Notes under the pieces: generated by a model
Database searches by the model: none
What the model saw: only the letters and a program-made list of their open reading frames with translations
Told to the model about the DNA's origin: nothing
Shown here: piece after piece, positions 12,560 through 25,389 of the stretch
Numbering within the stretch: the stretch's first letter is position 1
Layout of the letters: each line of letters begins with the position of its first letter
Made by a program: the position numbers and the translations under genes
From: Plantago major
Taxonomy: Eukaryota; Streptophyta; Magnoliopsida; Lamiales; Plantaginaceae
Direction of reading: 5' to 3'
Length of the DNA stretch: 64,000 bases
Assembly: GCA_026545765.1 (NCBI GenBank)
Contig: CM048840.1
Location: 59,180,843 to 59,244,842 of the forward strand

Positions 12560-15480
12560 TTTAAATCTAATAGACTTCTTTGTTTGACATTATCCCACCT
12601 CCTCGGTGTGTTGTTTAAATCTCAAATTGCCTTCTCCGCTTGTAATTATCCCACTTTATTGTGTTGTTTCACTCTCGGTAGAATTTTACATTGTTGTTTA
12701 TCCCACACCTTGTGTGTTCTTCAACTCTTAAGTAGTGTTCTTCGTTTGTGATACTCCTACTCCTTCATGTATTGTTTAAATCTGAATAGACTTTTTGTTT
12801 GACATTATCCCACCTTTAGTGTGTTGTTTAACTCTAGTAGAGTTATTCGCTTGTTTATCTTCCATCTCCAAAGTTTGTTGTTTGTATCTCTCAAGTAGAT
12901 TTGTTCTTCGTTGTTTATTCAACACCTTTGTGTTTTGTTTAACTCTCAAGTAGTTCTTCGTTCGTTATTTTAATACTCCGCTTGTGTGTTGTTTAAATCT
13001 CAAATTGACTTCTCCGTCTGGAATTATCTCTCCCATTATTGTTTTATTTAATACGACTAGAATTTTATACTTATTGTTTATCCCAATCCATGTGTGTTGA
13101 TTAATTCTCAAGTAGTGTTCTTCGTTTGAATACTCTTACTCCTTCTCCGTATTGTTTAAATCTAATAGACTTCTTTGTTTGACATTATCCCACCTCCTGT
13201 GTGTTGTTTAAATCTCAAATTGCCATCTCCGCTTGTAATTATCCCACTCCTTCATTGTGTTGTTTCACTCTAGTAGATTTTTATAGTTGTTGTTTATCCC
13301 ACACCTTATGTGTGTTCTTCAACTCTTAAGTAGTGTTCTTCGCTTGTGATACTCTTACTCCTTCATGTATTTTTTAAATCTCAAATAGACTTCTTTGTTT
13401 GACATTATCCCACTCCTTTTGTGTGTTGTTTAACTCTCGATTATAGTTATTCGTTTGTTTATCTTCCATCTCCAAAGTTTGTTGTTTATATCTCTCAAGT
13501 AGATTTGTTCTTCTGTTGTTTATTCAACACCTTTTTGTTTTGTTTAACTCTCAAGTAGAGTTCTTCGCTCGTTATTTTAATACTCCGCTTGTGTGTTGTT
13601 TAAATCTCAAATTGACTTCCCTGCTTGGAATTATCTCTCCCATTATTGTTTTATTTAACTTTGACTAGAATTTTATACTTATTGTTTATCCCAATCCATG
13701 TGTGTTGATTAATTTCAAGTAGTGTTCTTCGCTTTATACTCTTACTCCTTCTCTGTATTGTTTAAATCTAATAGACTTCTTTGTTTGACATTATCCCACT
13801 CCTCCTGTGTTGTTTAAATCTCAAATTGCCTTCTCCGCTTGTAATTATCCCACCTTTATTGTGTTGTTTCACTCGAGTAGAATTTGAGTTGTTGTTTATC
13901 CCACACCTTATGTGTGTTCTTCAACTCTTAAGTAGTGTTCTTTGTTTGTGATACTCTTACTCTTCATGTATTGTTTAAATCTCGAATAGACTTCATTGTT
14001 TGACATTATCCCACTCCTTTAGTGTGTTGTTTAACTCTCAAGTAGTTCTTCGCTCGTTATTTTATTACTCCGCTTGTGTGTTGTTTAAATCTCAAATTGA
14101 CTTCTCCGTTTGTAATTATCTCTCTCCCATTATTGTTTTATTTAACTCCCAAGTAGAATTTTATACATGTTGTTTATCCCAATCCATATGTGTGTTGATT
14201 AATTCTCATGTAGTGTTCTTCGTTTCTGATACTCTTACTCCTTCTCTGTATTGTTTAAATCTCGAATAGACTTCTTTGTTTGACATTATCCCACTCCTCC
14301 TGTGTGTTGTTTAAATCTCAAATTTCCTTCTCCGCTTGTAATTATCCCACCTTTATTGTGTTGTTTCACTCGAGTAGAATTTTAGCTTGTTGTTTATCCC
14401 ACACCTCATGTGTGTTCTTCAACTCTTAAGTAGTGTTCTTCGTTTGTGATACTCTTACTCCTTCTGTGTATTGTTTAAATCTCGAATAGACTTTTTTGTT
14501 TGACATTATCCGACTCCTTTAGTGTGTTGTTTAACTCTCGAGTAGAGTTATTCGTTTGTTTATCTTCCATCTCCAAAGTTGTTGTTTATATCTCTCAAGT
14601 AGATTTGTTCGTTTGTTGTTTATTCAACACCTTTTGTTTTGTTTAACTCTCAAGTAGTTCTTCGCTCGTTATTTTAATACTCCAGTGTGTTGTTTAAATC
14701 TCAAATTGACTTCTCCGTCTGGAATTATCTCTCTCCCATTATTGTTTTATTTAATAATTCACTAGAATTTTATACTTATTGTTTATCCCAATCCATGTGT
14801 GTTGATTAATTCTCAAGTAGTGTTCTTCGTTTTATACTCTTACTCCTTCTCTGTATTGTTTAAATCTCGAATAGACTTCTTTGTTTGACATTATCCCACT
14901 CCTCCGTGTGTTGTTTAAATCTCAAATTGCCATCTCCGCTTGTAATTATCCCACCTTCATTGTGTTGTTTCACTCTCGAGTAGATTTTTATAGTTGTTGT
15001 TTATCCCACACCTTATGTGTGTTCTTCAACTCTTAAGTGTTCTTCGTTTGTGATACTCTTACTCCTTCCGTATTTTTAAATCTCAGATAGACTTCTTTGT
15101 TTGACATTGTCCCACTCCTTTAGTGTGTTGTTTCACTCTCGAGTAGAGTTATTCGCTTGTTTATCTTCCATCTCCAAAGTTTGTTGTTTATATCTCTCAA
15201 GTAGATTTGTTCGCTTGTTGTTTATTCAACACCTTTTGTTTTGTTTAACTCTCAAGTTCAGTTCTTCGCTCGTTATTTTAATACTCGCTTGTGTGTTGTT
15301 TAAATCTCAAATTGACTTCTCCGTTTGGAATTATCTCTCTCCCATTATTGTTTTATTTAATACACTAGAATTTTATACTTATTGTTTATCCCAATCCATG
15401 TGTGTTGATTAATTCAAGTAGTGTTCTTCGCTTGAATACTCTTACTCCTTCTCTGTATTGTTTAAATCTCGAATAGACTT
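12560..15480 (+). repeat. Indel-rich stretch in R1 (12.6-15.5 kb)
   Basis: Nearly every monomer here has a small change absent from clean sibling copies at 10.5-12.5, 15.6-16.4 and 18.6-19.1 kb. Changes recur at fixed motif positions: ccgtttg becomes ccgcttg (near 12639, 13229, 13829, 14329 and 14937), tcgttcg becomes tcgctcg (near 13566, 14051, 14662 and 15270), tctgtgtatt becomes tcatgtatt (near 12763, 13362 and 13965), and ctcgaatag loses one to three bases. A shorter clean interval lies at about 14070-14320. Confidence 0.75.
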
Positions 15481-16002
15481 CTTTGTTTGACATTATCCCA
15501 CCTCCTGTGTTGTTTAAATCTCAAATTGCCTTCTCCGTTTGTAATTATCCCACTCCTTTATTGTGTTGTTTCACTCTCGAGTAGAATTTGACAGTTGTTG
15601 TTTATCCCACACCTTATGTGTGTTCTTCAACTCTTAAGTAGTGTTCTTTGTTTGTGATACTCTTACTCCTTCTGTGTATTGTTTAAATCTCGTATAGACT
15701 TCATTGTTTGACATTATCCCACTCCTTTAGTGTGTTGTTTAACTCTCAAGTAGAGTTCTTCGTTCGTTATTTTATTACTCCGCTTGTGTGTTGTTTAAAT
15801 CTCAAATTGACTTCTCCGTTTGTAATTATCTCTCTCCCATTATTGTTTTATTTAACTCCCAAGTAGAATTTTATACATGTTGTTTATCCCAATCCATATG
15901 TGTGTTGATTAATTCTCATGTAGTGTTCTTCGTTTCTGATACTCTTACTCCTTCTCTGTATTGTTTAAATCTCGAATAGACTTCTTTGTTTGACATTATC
16001 CC

Positions 16003-19000
16003 ACTCCTCCTCCTGTGTGTTGTTTAAATCTCAAATTGCCTTCTCCGGTTGTAATTATCCCACTCCTTCATTGTGTTGTTTCACTCTCGAGTAGATTTTT
16101 ATAGTTTTTGTTTATCCCACACCTTATGTGTGTTCTTCAACTCTTAAGTAGTGTTCTTCGTTTGTGATACTCTTACTCCTTCTGTGTATTGTTTAAATCT
16201 CGAATAGACTTCTTTGTTTGACATTATCCGACTCCTTTAGTGTGTTGTTTAACTCTCGAGTAGAGTTATTCGTTTGTTTATCTTCCATCTCCAAAGTTTG
16301 TTGTTTAGATCTCTCAAGTAGATTTGTTCGTTTGTTGTTTATTCAACACCTTTTGTGTTTTGTTTAACTCTCAAGTAGAGTTCTTCGTTCGTTATTTTAA
16401 TACTCCGCTTGTGTGTTGTTTAAATCTCAAATTGACTTCTCCGTCTGGATTATCTCTCCCATTATTGTTTTATTTAATACCCGACTAGAATTTTATACTT
16501 ATTGTTTATCCCAATCCATGTGTGTTGATTAATTCTCAAGTAGTGTTCTTCGTTTCAGATACTCTTACTCCTTCTCTGTATTGTTTAAATCTCGAATATA
16601 CTTCTTTGTTTGACATTATCCCACTCCTCCTGTGTGTTGTTTAAATCTCAAATTGCCATCTCCGTTTGTAATTATACCAGAACGTCATTGTGTTGTTTCT
16701 CTCTCTAGTAGATTTTTATAGTTGTTGTTTATCCCACACCTTATGTGTGTTCTTCAACTCTTAAGTAGTGTTCTTCGTTTGTGATACTCTTACTCCTTCT
16801 GTGTATTTTTTAAATCTCGTATAGACTTCTTTGTTTGACATTATCCCACTCCTTTAGTGTGTTGTTTAACTCTCGAGTAGAGTTATTCGTTTGTTTATCT
16901 TCCATCTCCAAAGTTTGTTGTTTATATCTCTCAAGTAGATTTGTTCGTTTGTTGTTTATTCAACACCTTTTTTGTTTTGTTTAACTCTCAAGCAGCTTCT
17001 TCGTTCTCGTTATTTTAATACTCCGCTTGTGTGTTGTTTAAATCTCAAATTGACTTCTCCGTTTGAATTATCTCTCCCATTATTGTTTTATTTAATACAC
17101 GACTAGAATTTTATACTTATTGTTTATCCCAATCCATGTGTGTTGATTAATTCTCAAGTAGTGTTCTTCGTTTCAGATACTCTTACTCCTTCTCTGTATT
17201 GTTTAAATCTCGAATAGACTTCTTTGTTTGACATTATCCCACTCCTCCTGTGTGTTGTTTAAATCTCAAATTGCCTTCTCCGTTTGTAATTATCCCACTC
17301 CTTTATTGTGTTGTTTCACTCTCGAGTAGAATTTGACAGTTGTTGTTTATCCCACACCTTATGTGTGTTCTTCAACTCTTAAGTAGTGTTCTTTGTTTGT
17401 GATACTCTTACTCCTTCTGTGTATTGTTTAAATCTCGTATAGACTTCATTGTTTGACATTATCCCACTCCTTTAGTGTGTTGTTTAACTCTCAAGTAGAG
17501 TTCTTCGCTCGTTATTTTATTACTCGCAGTGTGTTGTTTAAATCTCAAATTGACTTCTCCGCTTGTAATTATCTCTCCCATTATTGTTTTTTTTAACTCC
17601 CCAGTAGAATTTTATACATGTTGTTTATCCCAATCCATATGTGTGTTGATTAATTCTCATGTAGTGTTCTTCGTTTCTGATACTCTTATTCCTTCTCTGT
17701 ATTGTTTAAATCTGAATAGACTTCTTTGTTTGACATTATCCCACCTCCTCCCGTGTGTTGTTTAAATCTCAAATTGCCTTCTCCGTTGTAATTATCCCAC
17801 TCTTCATTGTGTTGTTTCACTCTGAGTAGATTTTATAGTTTTTGTTTATCCCACACCTTATGTGTGTTCTTCAACTCTTAAGTAGTGTTCTTCGTTTGTG
17901 ATACTCTTACTCCTTCATGTATTGTTTAAATCTCAATAGACTTCTTTGTTTGACATTATCCCACTCCTTTAGTGTGTTGTTTAACTCTCGAGTAGAGTTA
18001 TTCGCTTGTTTATCTTCCATCTCCAAAGTTTGTTGTTTAGATCTCTCAAGTAGATTTGTTCGTTTGTTGTTTATTCAACACCTTTTTGGTTTTGTTTAAC
18101 TCTCAAGTAGAGTTCTTCGCTCGTTATTTTAATACTCCGCTTGTGTGTTGTTTAAATCTCAAATTGACTTCTCCGTTCAAATTATCTCTCTCCCATTATT
18201 GTTTTATTTAATACCACTAGAATTTTATACTTATTGTTTATCCCAATCCATGTGTTGATTAATTCTCAAGTAGTGTTCTTGGTTTGTGATACTCTTACTC
18301 CTTCATGTATTGTTTAAATCTCGAATAGACTTCTTTGTTTGACATTATCCCACCTCCGTGTGTTGTTTAAATCTCAAATTGCTTTCCGCTTGTAATTATC
18401 CCACTCCTTCATTGTGTTGTTTCACTCTCAGTAGGATTTTTACTTGTTGTTTATCCCACACCTTATGTGTGTTCTTCAACTCTTAAGTAGTGTTCTTCGT
18501 TTGTGATACTCTTACTCCTTACATGTATTGTTTAAATCTCGAATAGACTTCTTTGTTTGACATTATCCCACTCCTCCTCCTGTGTGTTGTTTAAATCTCA
18601 AATTGCCTTCTCCGGTTGTAATTATCCCACTCCTTCATTGTGTTGTTTCACTCTCGAGTAGATTTTTATAGTTTTTGTTTATCCCACACCTTATGTGTGT
18701 TCTTCAACTCTTAAGTAGTGTTCTTCGTTTGTGATACTCTTACTCCTTCTGTGTATTGTTTAAATCTCGAATAGACTTCTTTGTTTGACATTATCCGACT
18801 CCTTTAGTGTGTTGTTTAACTCTCGAGTAGAGTTATTCGTTTGTTTATCTTCCATCTCCAAAGTTTGTTGTTTAGATCTCTCAAGTAGATTTGTTCGTTT
18901 GTTGTTTATTCAACACCTTTTGTGTTTTGTTTAACTCTCAAGTAGAGTTCTTCGTTCGTTATTTTAATACTCCGCTTGTGTGTTGTTTAAATCTCAAATT

Positions 19001-20250
19001 GACTTCTCCGTCTGAAATTATCTCTCTCCCATTATTGTTTTATTTAATACCGACTAGAATTTTATACTTATTGTTTATCCCAATCCATGTGTGTTGATTA
19101 ATTCTCAAGTAGTGTTCTTCGCTTTGATACTCTTACTCCTTCTCTGTATTGTTTAAATCTCAATAGACTTCTTTGTTTGACATTATCCCACTCCTCCTCA
19201 GTTTTGTTTAAAACTCAAATTGCTTCTCCGTTTGTAATTATCCCACCCTTTATTGTGTTGTTTCACTCTAGTAGAATTTTGCATTTGTTGTTTATCCCAC
19301 ACCTTATGTGTGTTCTTCAACTCTTAAGTAGTGTTCTTTGTTTGTGATACTCTTACTCCTTCTGTGTATTGTTTAAATCTCAATAGACTTCATTGTTTGA
19401 CATTATCCCACCTTTAGTGTGTTGTTTAACTCTCAAGTAGAGTTCTTCGTTATTTTATTACTCCGCTTGTGTGTTGTTTAAATCTCAAATTGACTTCTCC
19501 GTTTGTAATTATCTCTCTCCCATTATTGTTTTATTTAACTCCCAAGTAGAATTTTATACATGTTGTTTATCCCAATCCATATGTGTGTTGATTAATTCTC
19601 ATGTAGTGTTCTTCGTTTCTGATACTCTTACTCCTTCTCTGTATTGTTTAAATCTCGAATAGACTTCTTTGTTTGACATTATCCCACTCCTCCTCCTGTG
19701 TGTTGTTTAAATCTCAAATTGCCTTCTCCGGTTGTAATTATCCCACTCCTTCATTGTGTTGTTTCACTCTCGAGTAGATTTTTATAGTTTTTGTTTATCC
19801 CACACCTTATGTGTGTTCTTCAACTCTTAAGTAGTGTTCTTCGTTTGTGATACTCTTACTCCTTCTGTGTATTGTTTAAATCTCGAATAGACTTCTTTGT
19901 TTGACATTATCCGACTCCTTTAGTGTGTTGTTTAACTCTCGAGTAGAGTTATTCGTTTGTTTATCTTCCATCTCCAAAGTTTGTTGTTTAGATCTCTCAA
20001 GTAGATTTGTTCGTTTGTTGTTTATTCAACACCTTTTGTGTTTTGTTTAACTCTCAAGTAGAGTTCTTCGTTCGTTATTTTAATACTCCGCTTGTGTGTT
20101 GTTTAAATCTCAAATTGACTTCTCCGTCTGAAATTATCTCTCTCCCATTATTGTTTTATTTAATACCCGACTAGAATTTTATACTTATTGTTTATCCCAA
20201 TCCATGTGTGTTGATTAATTCTCAAGTAGTGTTCTTGGTTTGTGATACTC
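16003..20250 (+). repeat. Segment repeated at 16.0, 18.57 and 19.69 kb
   Basis: Three places carry the same rare variants in the same order: a g-monomer end with an extra triplet (cactcctcctcctgtg) at about 16003, 18570 and 19686; then ccggttgtaatt in h; tagtttttgtttatccc in i; tatccgactcc in k; and gtttagatctctc in b. The offset between the second and third is 1116 bp and between the first and second 2567 bp. They are recent copies of one parental segment. Confidence 0.8.
17500..18540 (+). repeat. Indel-rich stretch in R1 (17.5-18.5 kb)
   Basis: The same set of recurrent changes appears here: tcgctcg near 17506 and 18118, ccgcttg near 17560 and 18390, tcatgtatt near 17913 and 18304, acatgtatt near 18522, and shortened ctcgaatag and tctctctccc motifs. 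Flanking copies at 16.0-16.5 and 18.56-19.0 kb are clean for the same motifs. Confidence 0.7.
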
Positions 20251-20699
20251 TTACTCCTTCTGTGTATTGTTTAAATCTCGAATAGACTTCTTTGTTTGAC
20301 ATTATCCCACTCCTCCTGTGTGTTGTTTAAATCTCAAATTGCCTTCTCCGTTTGTAATTATCCCACTCCTTCATTGTGTTGTTTCACTCTCGAGTAGGAC
20401 TTTACAGTTGTTGTTTATCCCACACCTTATGTGTGTTCTTCAACTCTTAAGTAGTGTTCTTCGTTTGTGATACTCTTACTCCTTCTGTGTATTGTTTAAA
20501 TCTCGAATAGACTTCTTTGTTTGACATTATCCCACTCCTCCTGTGTGTTGTTTAAATCTCAAATTGCCTTCTCCGTTTGTAATTATCCCACTCCTTCATT
20601 GTGTTGTTTCACTCTCGAGTAGATTTTTATAGTTGTTGTTTATCCCACACCTTATGTGTGTTCTTCAACTCTTAAGTAGTGTTCTTCGTTTGTGATACT

Positions 20700-22880
20700 C
20701 TTACTCCTTCATGTATTTTTAAATCTCAGATAGACTTCTTTGTTTGACATTATCCCACTCTTTAGTGTGTTGTTAAACTCTCGAGTAGAGTTATTCGTTT
20801 ATTTATCTTCCATCTCCAAAGTTTGTTGTTTATATCTCTCAAGTAGATTTGTTCGTTTGTTGTTTATTTAACACCTTTTGTGTTTTGTTTAACTCTCAAG
20901 TAGAGTTCTTCGTTCGTTATTTTAATACTCGCTTGTGTTGTTTAAATCTCAAATTGACTTCTCCGTTAGTAATTATCTCTCTCCCATTATTGTTTTATTT
21001 AACCCACTAGAATTTTATACATGTTTTTTATCCCAATCCATATGTGTGTTGATTAATTCTCAAGTAGTGTTCTTCGTTTGTGATACTCTTACACCTTCTG
21101 TGTACTGTTTAAATCTCGAATAGCCTTCTTTGTTTGACATTATCCCACTCCTCCAGTGTGTTGTTTAAATCTCAAATTGCCTTCTCCGTTTGAAATTATT
21201 CCACTCCTTTATTGTGTTGTTTAACTCTCGAGTAGAATTTACGCTTGTTGTTTATCCCACACCTTATGTGTGTTCTTCAACACTTAAGTAGTGTTCTTCG
21301 TTTGTGATACTCTTACTCCTTCTGTGTAATGTTTAAATCTCGAATAGACTTCTTTGCCTGACATTATCCCACCTCCCGTGTGTTGTTTAAATCTCAAATT
21401 GCCTTCTCCGTTTGTAATTATCCCACTCCTTCATTGAGTTGTTTCACTCTCGAGTAGATTTTTATAGTTGTTGTTTATCCCACACCTTATGTGTGTTCTT
21501 CAACTCTTAAGTAGTGTTCTTCGTGTGATACTCTATCCTTCATGTATTTTTTAAATCTCGTATAGACTTCTTTGTTTGACATTATCCCACCTTTAGTGTG
21601 TTGTTTAGCTCTCAGTAGTTATTCGTTTGTTTATCTTCCATCTCCAAAGTTTGTTGTTTATATCTCTCAAGTAGATTTGTTCGTTTGTTGTTTATTTAAC
21701 ACCTTTTTGTTTTGTTTAACTCTCAAGTAGAGTTCTTCGTTCGTTATTTTAATACTCATTGTGTGTTGTTTAAATCTCAAATTGACTTCTCCGTTTGGAA
21801 TTATCTCTCCCATTATTGTTTTATTTAACCCGACTAGAATTTTATACTTATTGTTTATCCCAATCCATGTGTGTTGATTAATTCTCAAGTAGTGTTCTTC
21901 GTTTGATACTCTTACTCCTTCTCCTGTATTGTTTAAATCTCGAATAGACTTCTTTGTTTGACATTATCCCACTCCTGTGTGTTGTTTAAATCTCAAATTG
22001 CCTTCTCCGCTTGTAATTATCCCACTCCTTCATTGTGTTGTTTCACTCGAGTAGAATTTTACATTTGTTGTTTATCCCACACCTTATGTGTGTTCTTCAA
22101 CTCTTAAGTAGTGTTCTTCGTTTGTGATACTCTTACCTTACATGTATTGTTTAAATCTCGAATAGACTTCTTTGTTTGACATTATCCCACCTCTCCTGTG
22201 TGTTGTTTAAATCTCAAATGCCTTCTCCGTTTGTAATTATCTCTCCTTCATTGTTTTGTTTCACTCTCGGTAGAATTTTATATTGTTGTTTATCCCACAC
22301 CATGTGTGTTCTTCAATCTTAAGTAGTGTTCTTCGTTTGTGATACTCTTACTCCTTCTCTGTATTGTTTAAATCTGAATAGACTTCTTTGTTTGACATTA
22401 TCCCACCTCCTGTGTGTTGTTTAAATCTCAAATTGCTTCTCCGCTTGTAATTATCCCACTCTTCATCAGTGTTGTTTCACTCTCGAGTAGATTTTTTTAT
22501 TAGTTGTTTATCCCACACCTTATGTGTGTTCTTCAACTCTTAAGTAGTGTTCTTCGTTTGTGATACTCTTACTCCTTCTGTGTATTTTTTAAATCTCGTA
22601 TAGACTTCTTTGTTTGACATTATCCCACCTTTAGTGTGTTGTTTAGCTCTCAGTAGAGTTATTCGTTTGTTTATCTTCCATCTCCAAAGTTTGTTGTTTA
22701 TATCTCTCAAGTAGATTTGTTCGTTTGTTGTTTATTTAACACCTTTTTGTTTTGTTTAACTCAAGTAGAGTTCTTCGCTCGTTATTTTACTCCGCTTGTG
22801 TGTTGTTTAAATCTCAAATTGACTTCTCCGTTTGGAATTATCTCTCCCATTATTGTTTTATTTAACTCCCGACTAGAATT
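20700..22880 (+). repeat. Indel-rich stretch in R1 (20.7-22.9 kb)
   Basis: Deletions of 1-5 bases recur in tctgtgtatt, ctcgagtag, tctctctccc and cccactcct, together with ccgcttg near 22010 and 22440 and tcgctcg near 22775. A diverged h monomer follows at about 23025-23085 (caccgattgaaattgtcac), with changes that do not match the recurrent set and so look like genuine divergence. Confidence 0.65.
21687..22727 (+). repeat. 19-monomer cycle with g-h-i-j repeated three times
   Basis: Three successive h monomers (caaattgcc or its shortened form) at about 21990, 22215 and 22425 each precede i and j before the cycle closes at k. The pattern is a b c d e f (g h i j)x3 k. The 1040-bp length is about 30 bp below 19 full monomers, matching the small deletions seen throughout 21.3-22.8 kb. 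Confidence 0.7.
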
Positions 22881-25389
22881 TTATACTTATTGTTTATCCC
22901 AATCCATGTGTGTTGATTAATTCTCAAGTAGTGTTCTTCGTTTCTGATACTCTTACTCCTTCTCTGTATTGTTTAAATCTCGAATAGACTTCTTTGTTTG
23001 ACATTATTCCACCTCCTCGTGTGTTGATTAAATCTCAAATTGCCTTCACCGATTGAAATTGTCACACTCCTTTAATGTGTTGTTTCACTCTAGTAGAATT
23101 TTTGATTGTTGTTTATCCCACACCTTATGTGTGTTCTTCAACTCTTAAGTAGTGTTCTTCGTTTGTGATACTCTTACTCCTTCTGTGTATTTTTTAAATC
23201 TCGTATAGACTTCATTGTTTGACATTATCCCACTCCTTTAGTGTGTTGTTTAACTCTCGAGTAGAGTTATTCATTTGCTGTTCATCCGTCTCCAAAGTGT
23301 GTTGTTTTTATCTCTCATTTAGAGTTGTTCTTTTGTTGTTTATTCAACACCTTTTGTGTTTTGTTTAACTCTCAAGTAGAGTTCTTCGTTCATTATTTTA
23401 TTACTCCGCTTGTGTGTTGTTTAAATCTCAAAACGACTTCTCCATTTGTAATTATCTCTCTCCCATTATTATTTTATTTAACTCCCGAGTAGAATTTTAT
23501 ACATGTTGTTTATCCCAATCCATATGTGTGTTGATTAATTCTCAAGTAGTGTTCTTCGTTTCTGATACTCTTACTCCTTTTCTGTATTGTTTAAAACTCG
23601 AATAGACTTCTTTGTTTGACATTATCCCACTCCTCCTGTGTGTTGTTTAAATCTCAAATTGCCTTCTCCGTTTGTAATTATCCCACTCCTTTATTGTGTT
23701 GTTTCACTCTCGAGTAGAATTTTACATATGTTGTTTATCCCACTCCTTATGTGTGTTCTTCAACTCTTAAGTAGTGTTCTTCGTTTGTGATACTCTTACT
23801 CCTTCTGTGTATTGTTTAAATCGCGAATAGACTTCTTTGTTTAACATTATCCCACTCCTTTAGTGTGTTGTTTAACTCTCGAGTACAGTTATTCGTTTGT
23901 TGTTCATCCGTTTCCAAAGTGTGTTGTTTTTATCTCTCATTTAGAGTTGTTCGTGTGTTCTTTATTCAACACCTTTTGTGTTTTGTTTAACTCTCAAGTA
24001 GAGTTCTTCGTTCGATATTTTATTACTCCGCTTGTGTGTTGTTTAAATCTCAAAATGACTTCTCCGTCTGGAATTATCTCTCTCCCATTATTGTTTTATT
24101 TAACTCCCGATTAGAATTTTATACTTATTGTTTATCCCAATCCATGTGTGTTGATTAATTCTCAAGTAGTGTTCTTGGTTTGTGATACTCTTACTCCTTC
24201 TGTGTATTGTTTAAATCACGAATAGTCTTCTCTGTTTGACATTATCCCACTCCTCCAGTGTGTTATTAAAATCTCAAATTGCCTTCTCCGTTTATAATTA
24301 TACCACACCTTTATTGTGTTGTTTAACTCTCGAGTAGAATTTTACATTTGTTGTTTATCCCACTCCTTATGTGTGTTCTTCAACTCTTAAGTAGTGTTCT
24401 TCGTTTGTGATACTCTTACTCCTTCTGTGTATTGTTTAAATCTCGAATAGACTTCATTGTTTGACATTATCCCACTCCTTTAGTGTGTTGTTTAACTCTC
24501 GAGTAGAGTTATTCATTTGTTGTTCATCCGTCTTCAAAGTGTGTTGTTTTTATCTCTCATTTAGAGTTGTTCTTTTGTTGTTTATTCAACACCTTTTGTG
24601 TTTTGTTTAACTCTCAAGTAGAGTTCTTCGTTCGTTATTTTATTACTCCACTTGTGTGTTGTTTAAATCTCAAAATGACTTCTCCGTTTGTAATTATCTC
24701 TCTCCCATTATTGTTTTATTTAACTCCCGAGTAGAATTTTATACATGTTGTTTATCCCAATCCATATGTGTGTTGATTAATTCTCATGTAGTGTTCCTCG
24801 TTTCTGATACTCTTACTCCTTCTCTGTATTGTTTAAATCTCGAATAGACTTCTTTGTTTGACATTATCCCACTCCTCCTGTGTGTTGCTTAAATCTCAAA
24901 TTGCCTTCTCCGTTTGTAATTATCCCACTCCTTTATCGTGTTCTTTAACTCTCGAGTAGAATTTTACATTTGTTGTTTATCCCACTCCTTATGTGTGTTC
25001 TTCCACTCTTAGGTAGTGTTCGTCGTTTGTGATACTCTTACTCCTTCTGTGTATTGTTTAAATCTCGAATAGATGTTTGACATTATCCCACTCCTTTAGT
25101 GTGTTGTTTAACTCTCGAGTAGAGTTATTCGTTTGTTTATCTTCCATCTCCAAAGTTTGTTGTTTATATCTCTCAAGTAGATTTGTTCGTTTGTTGTTTA
25201 TTCAACACCTTTTGTGTTTTGTTTAACTCTCAAGTAGAGTTCTTCGTTCGTTATTTTATTACTCCGCTGGTGTGTTGTTTAAATCTCAAATTGGCTTCTC
25301 CGTTTGGAATTATCTCTCTCCCATTATTGTTTTATTTAACTCCCGACTAGAATTTTATACTTATTGTTTATCCCAATCCATGTGTGTTG

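Larger units (their letters stand above)
10528..23240 (+). repeat. Domain R1: mixed 11-, 15-, 19- and 20-mer cycles
   Basis: Monomer b landmarks fall at about 10559, 11179, 11798, 12910, 13515, 14615, 15217, 16334, 16951, 18066, 18901, 20017, 20859, 21687 and 22727. The first part alternates 11-mer and 20-mer spacing (620, 619, 1112, 605, 1100, 602, 1117, 617, 1115). Then come 15-mers (835, 842, 828) with one 20-mer (1116), and one 19-mer (1040). The 20-mers consist of a to k followed by c to k, so a k-to-c junction replaces k-to-a. The 15- and 19-mers carry the g-h-i-j block two and three times. Many spacings are 5-30 bp short because of clustered small deletions. Confidence 0.85.
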
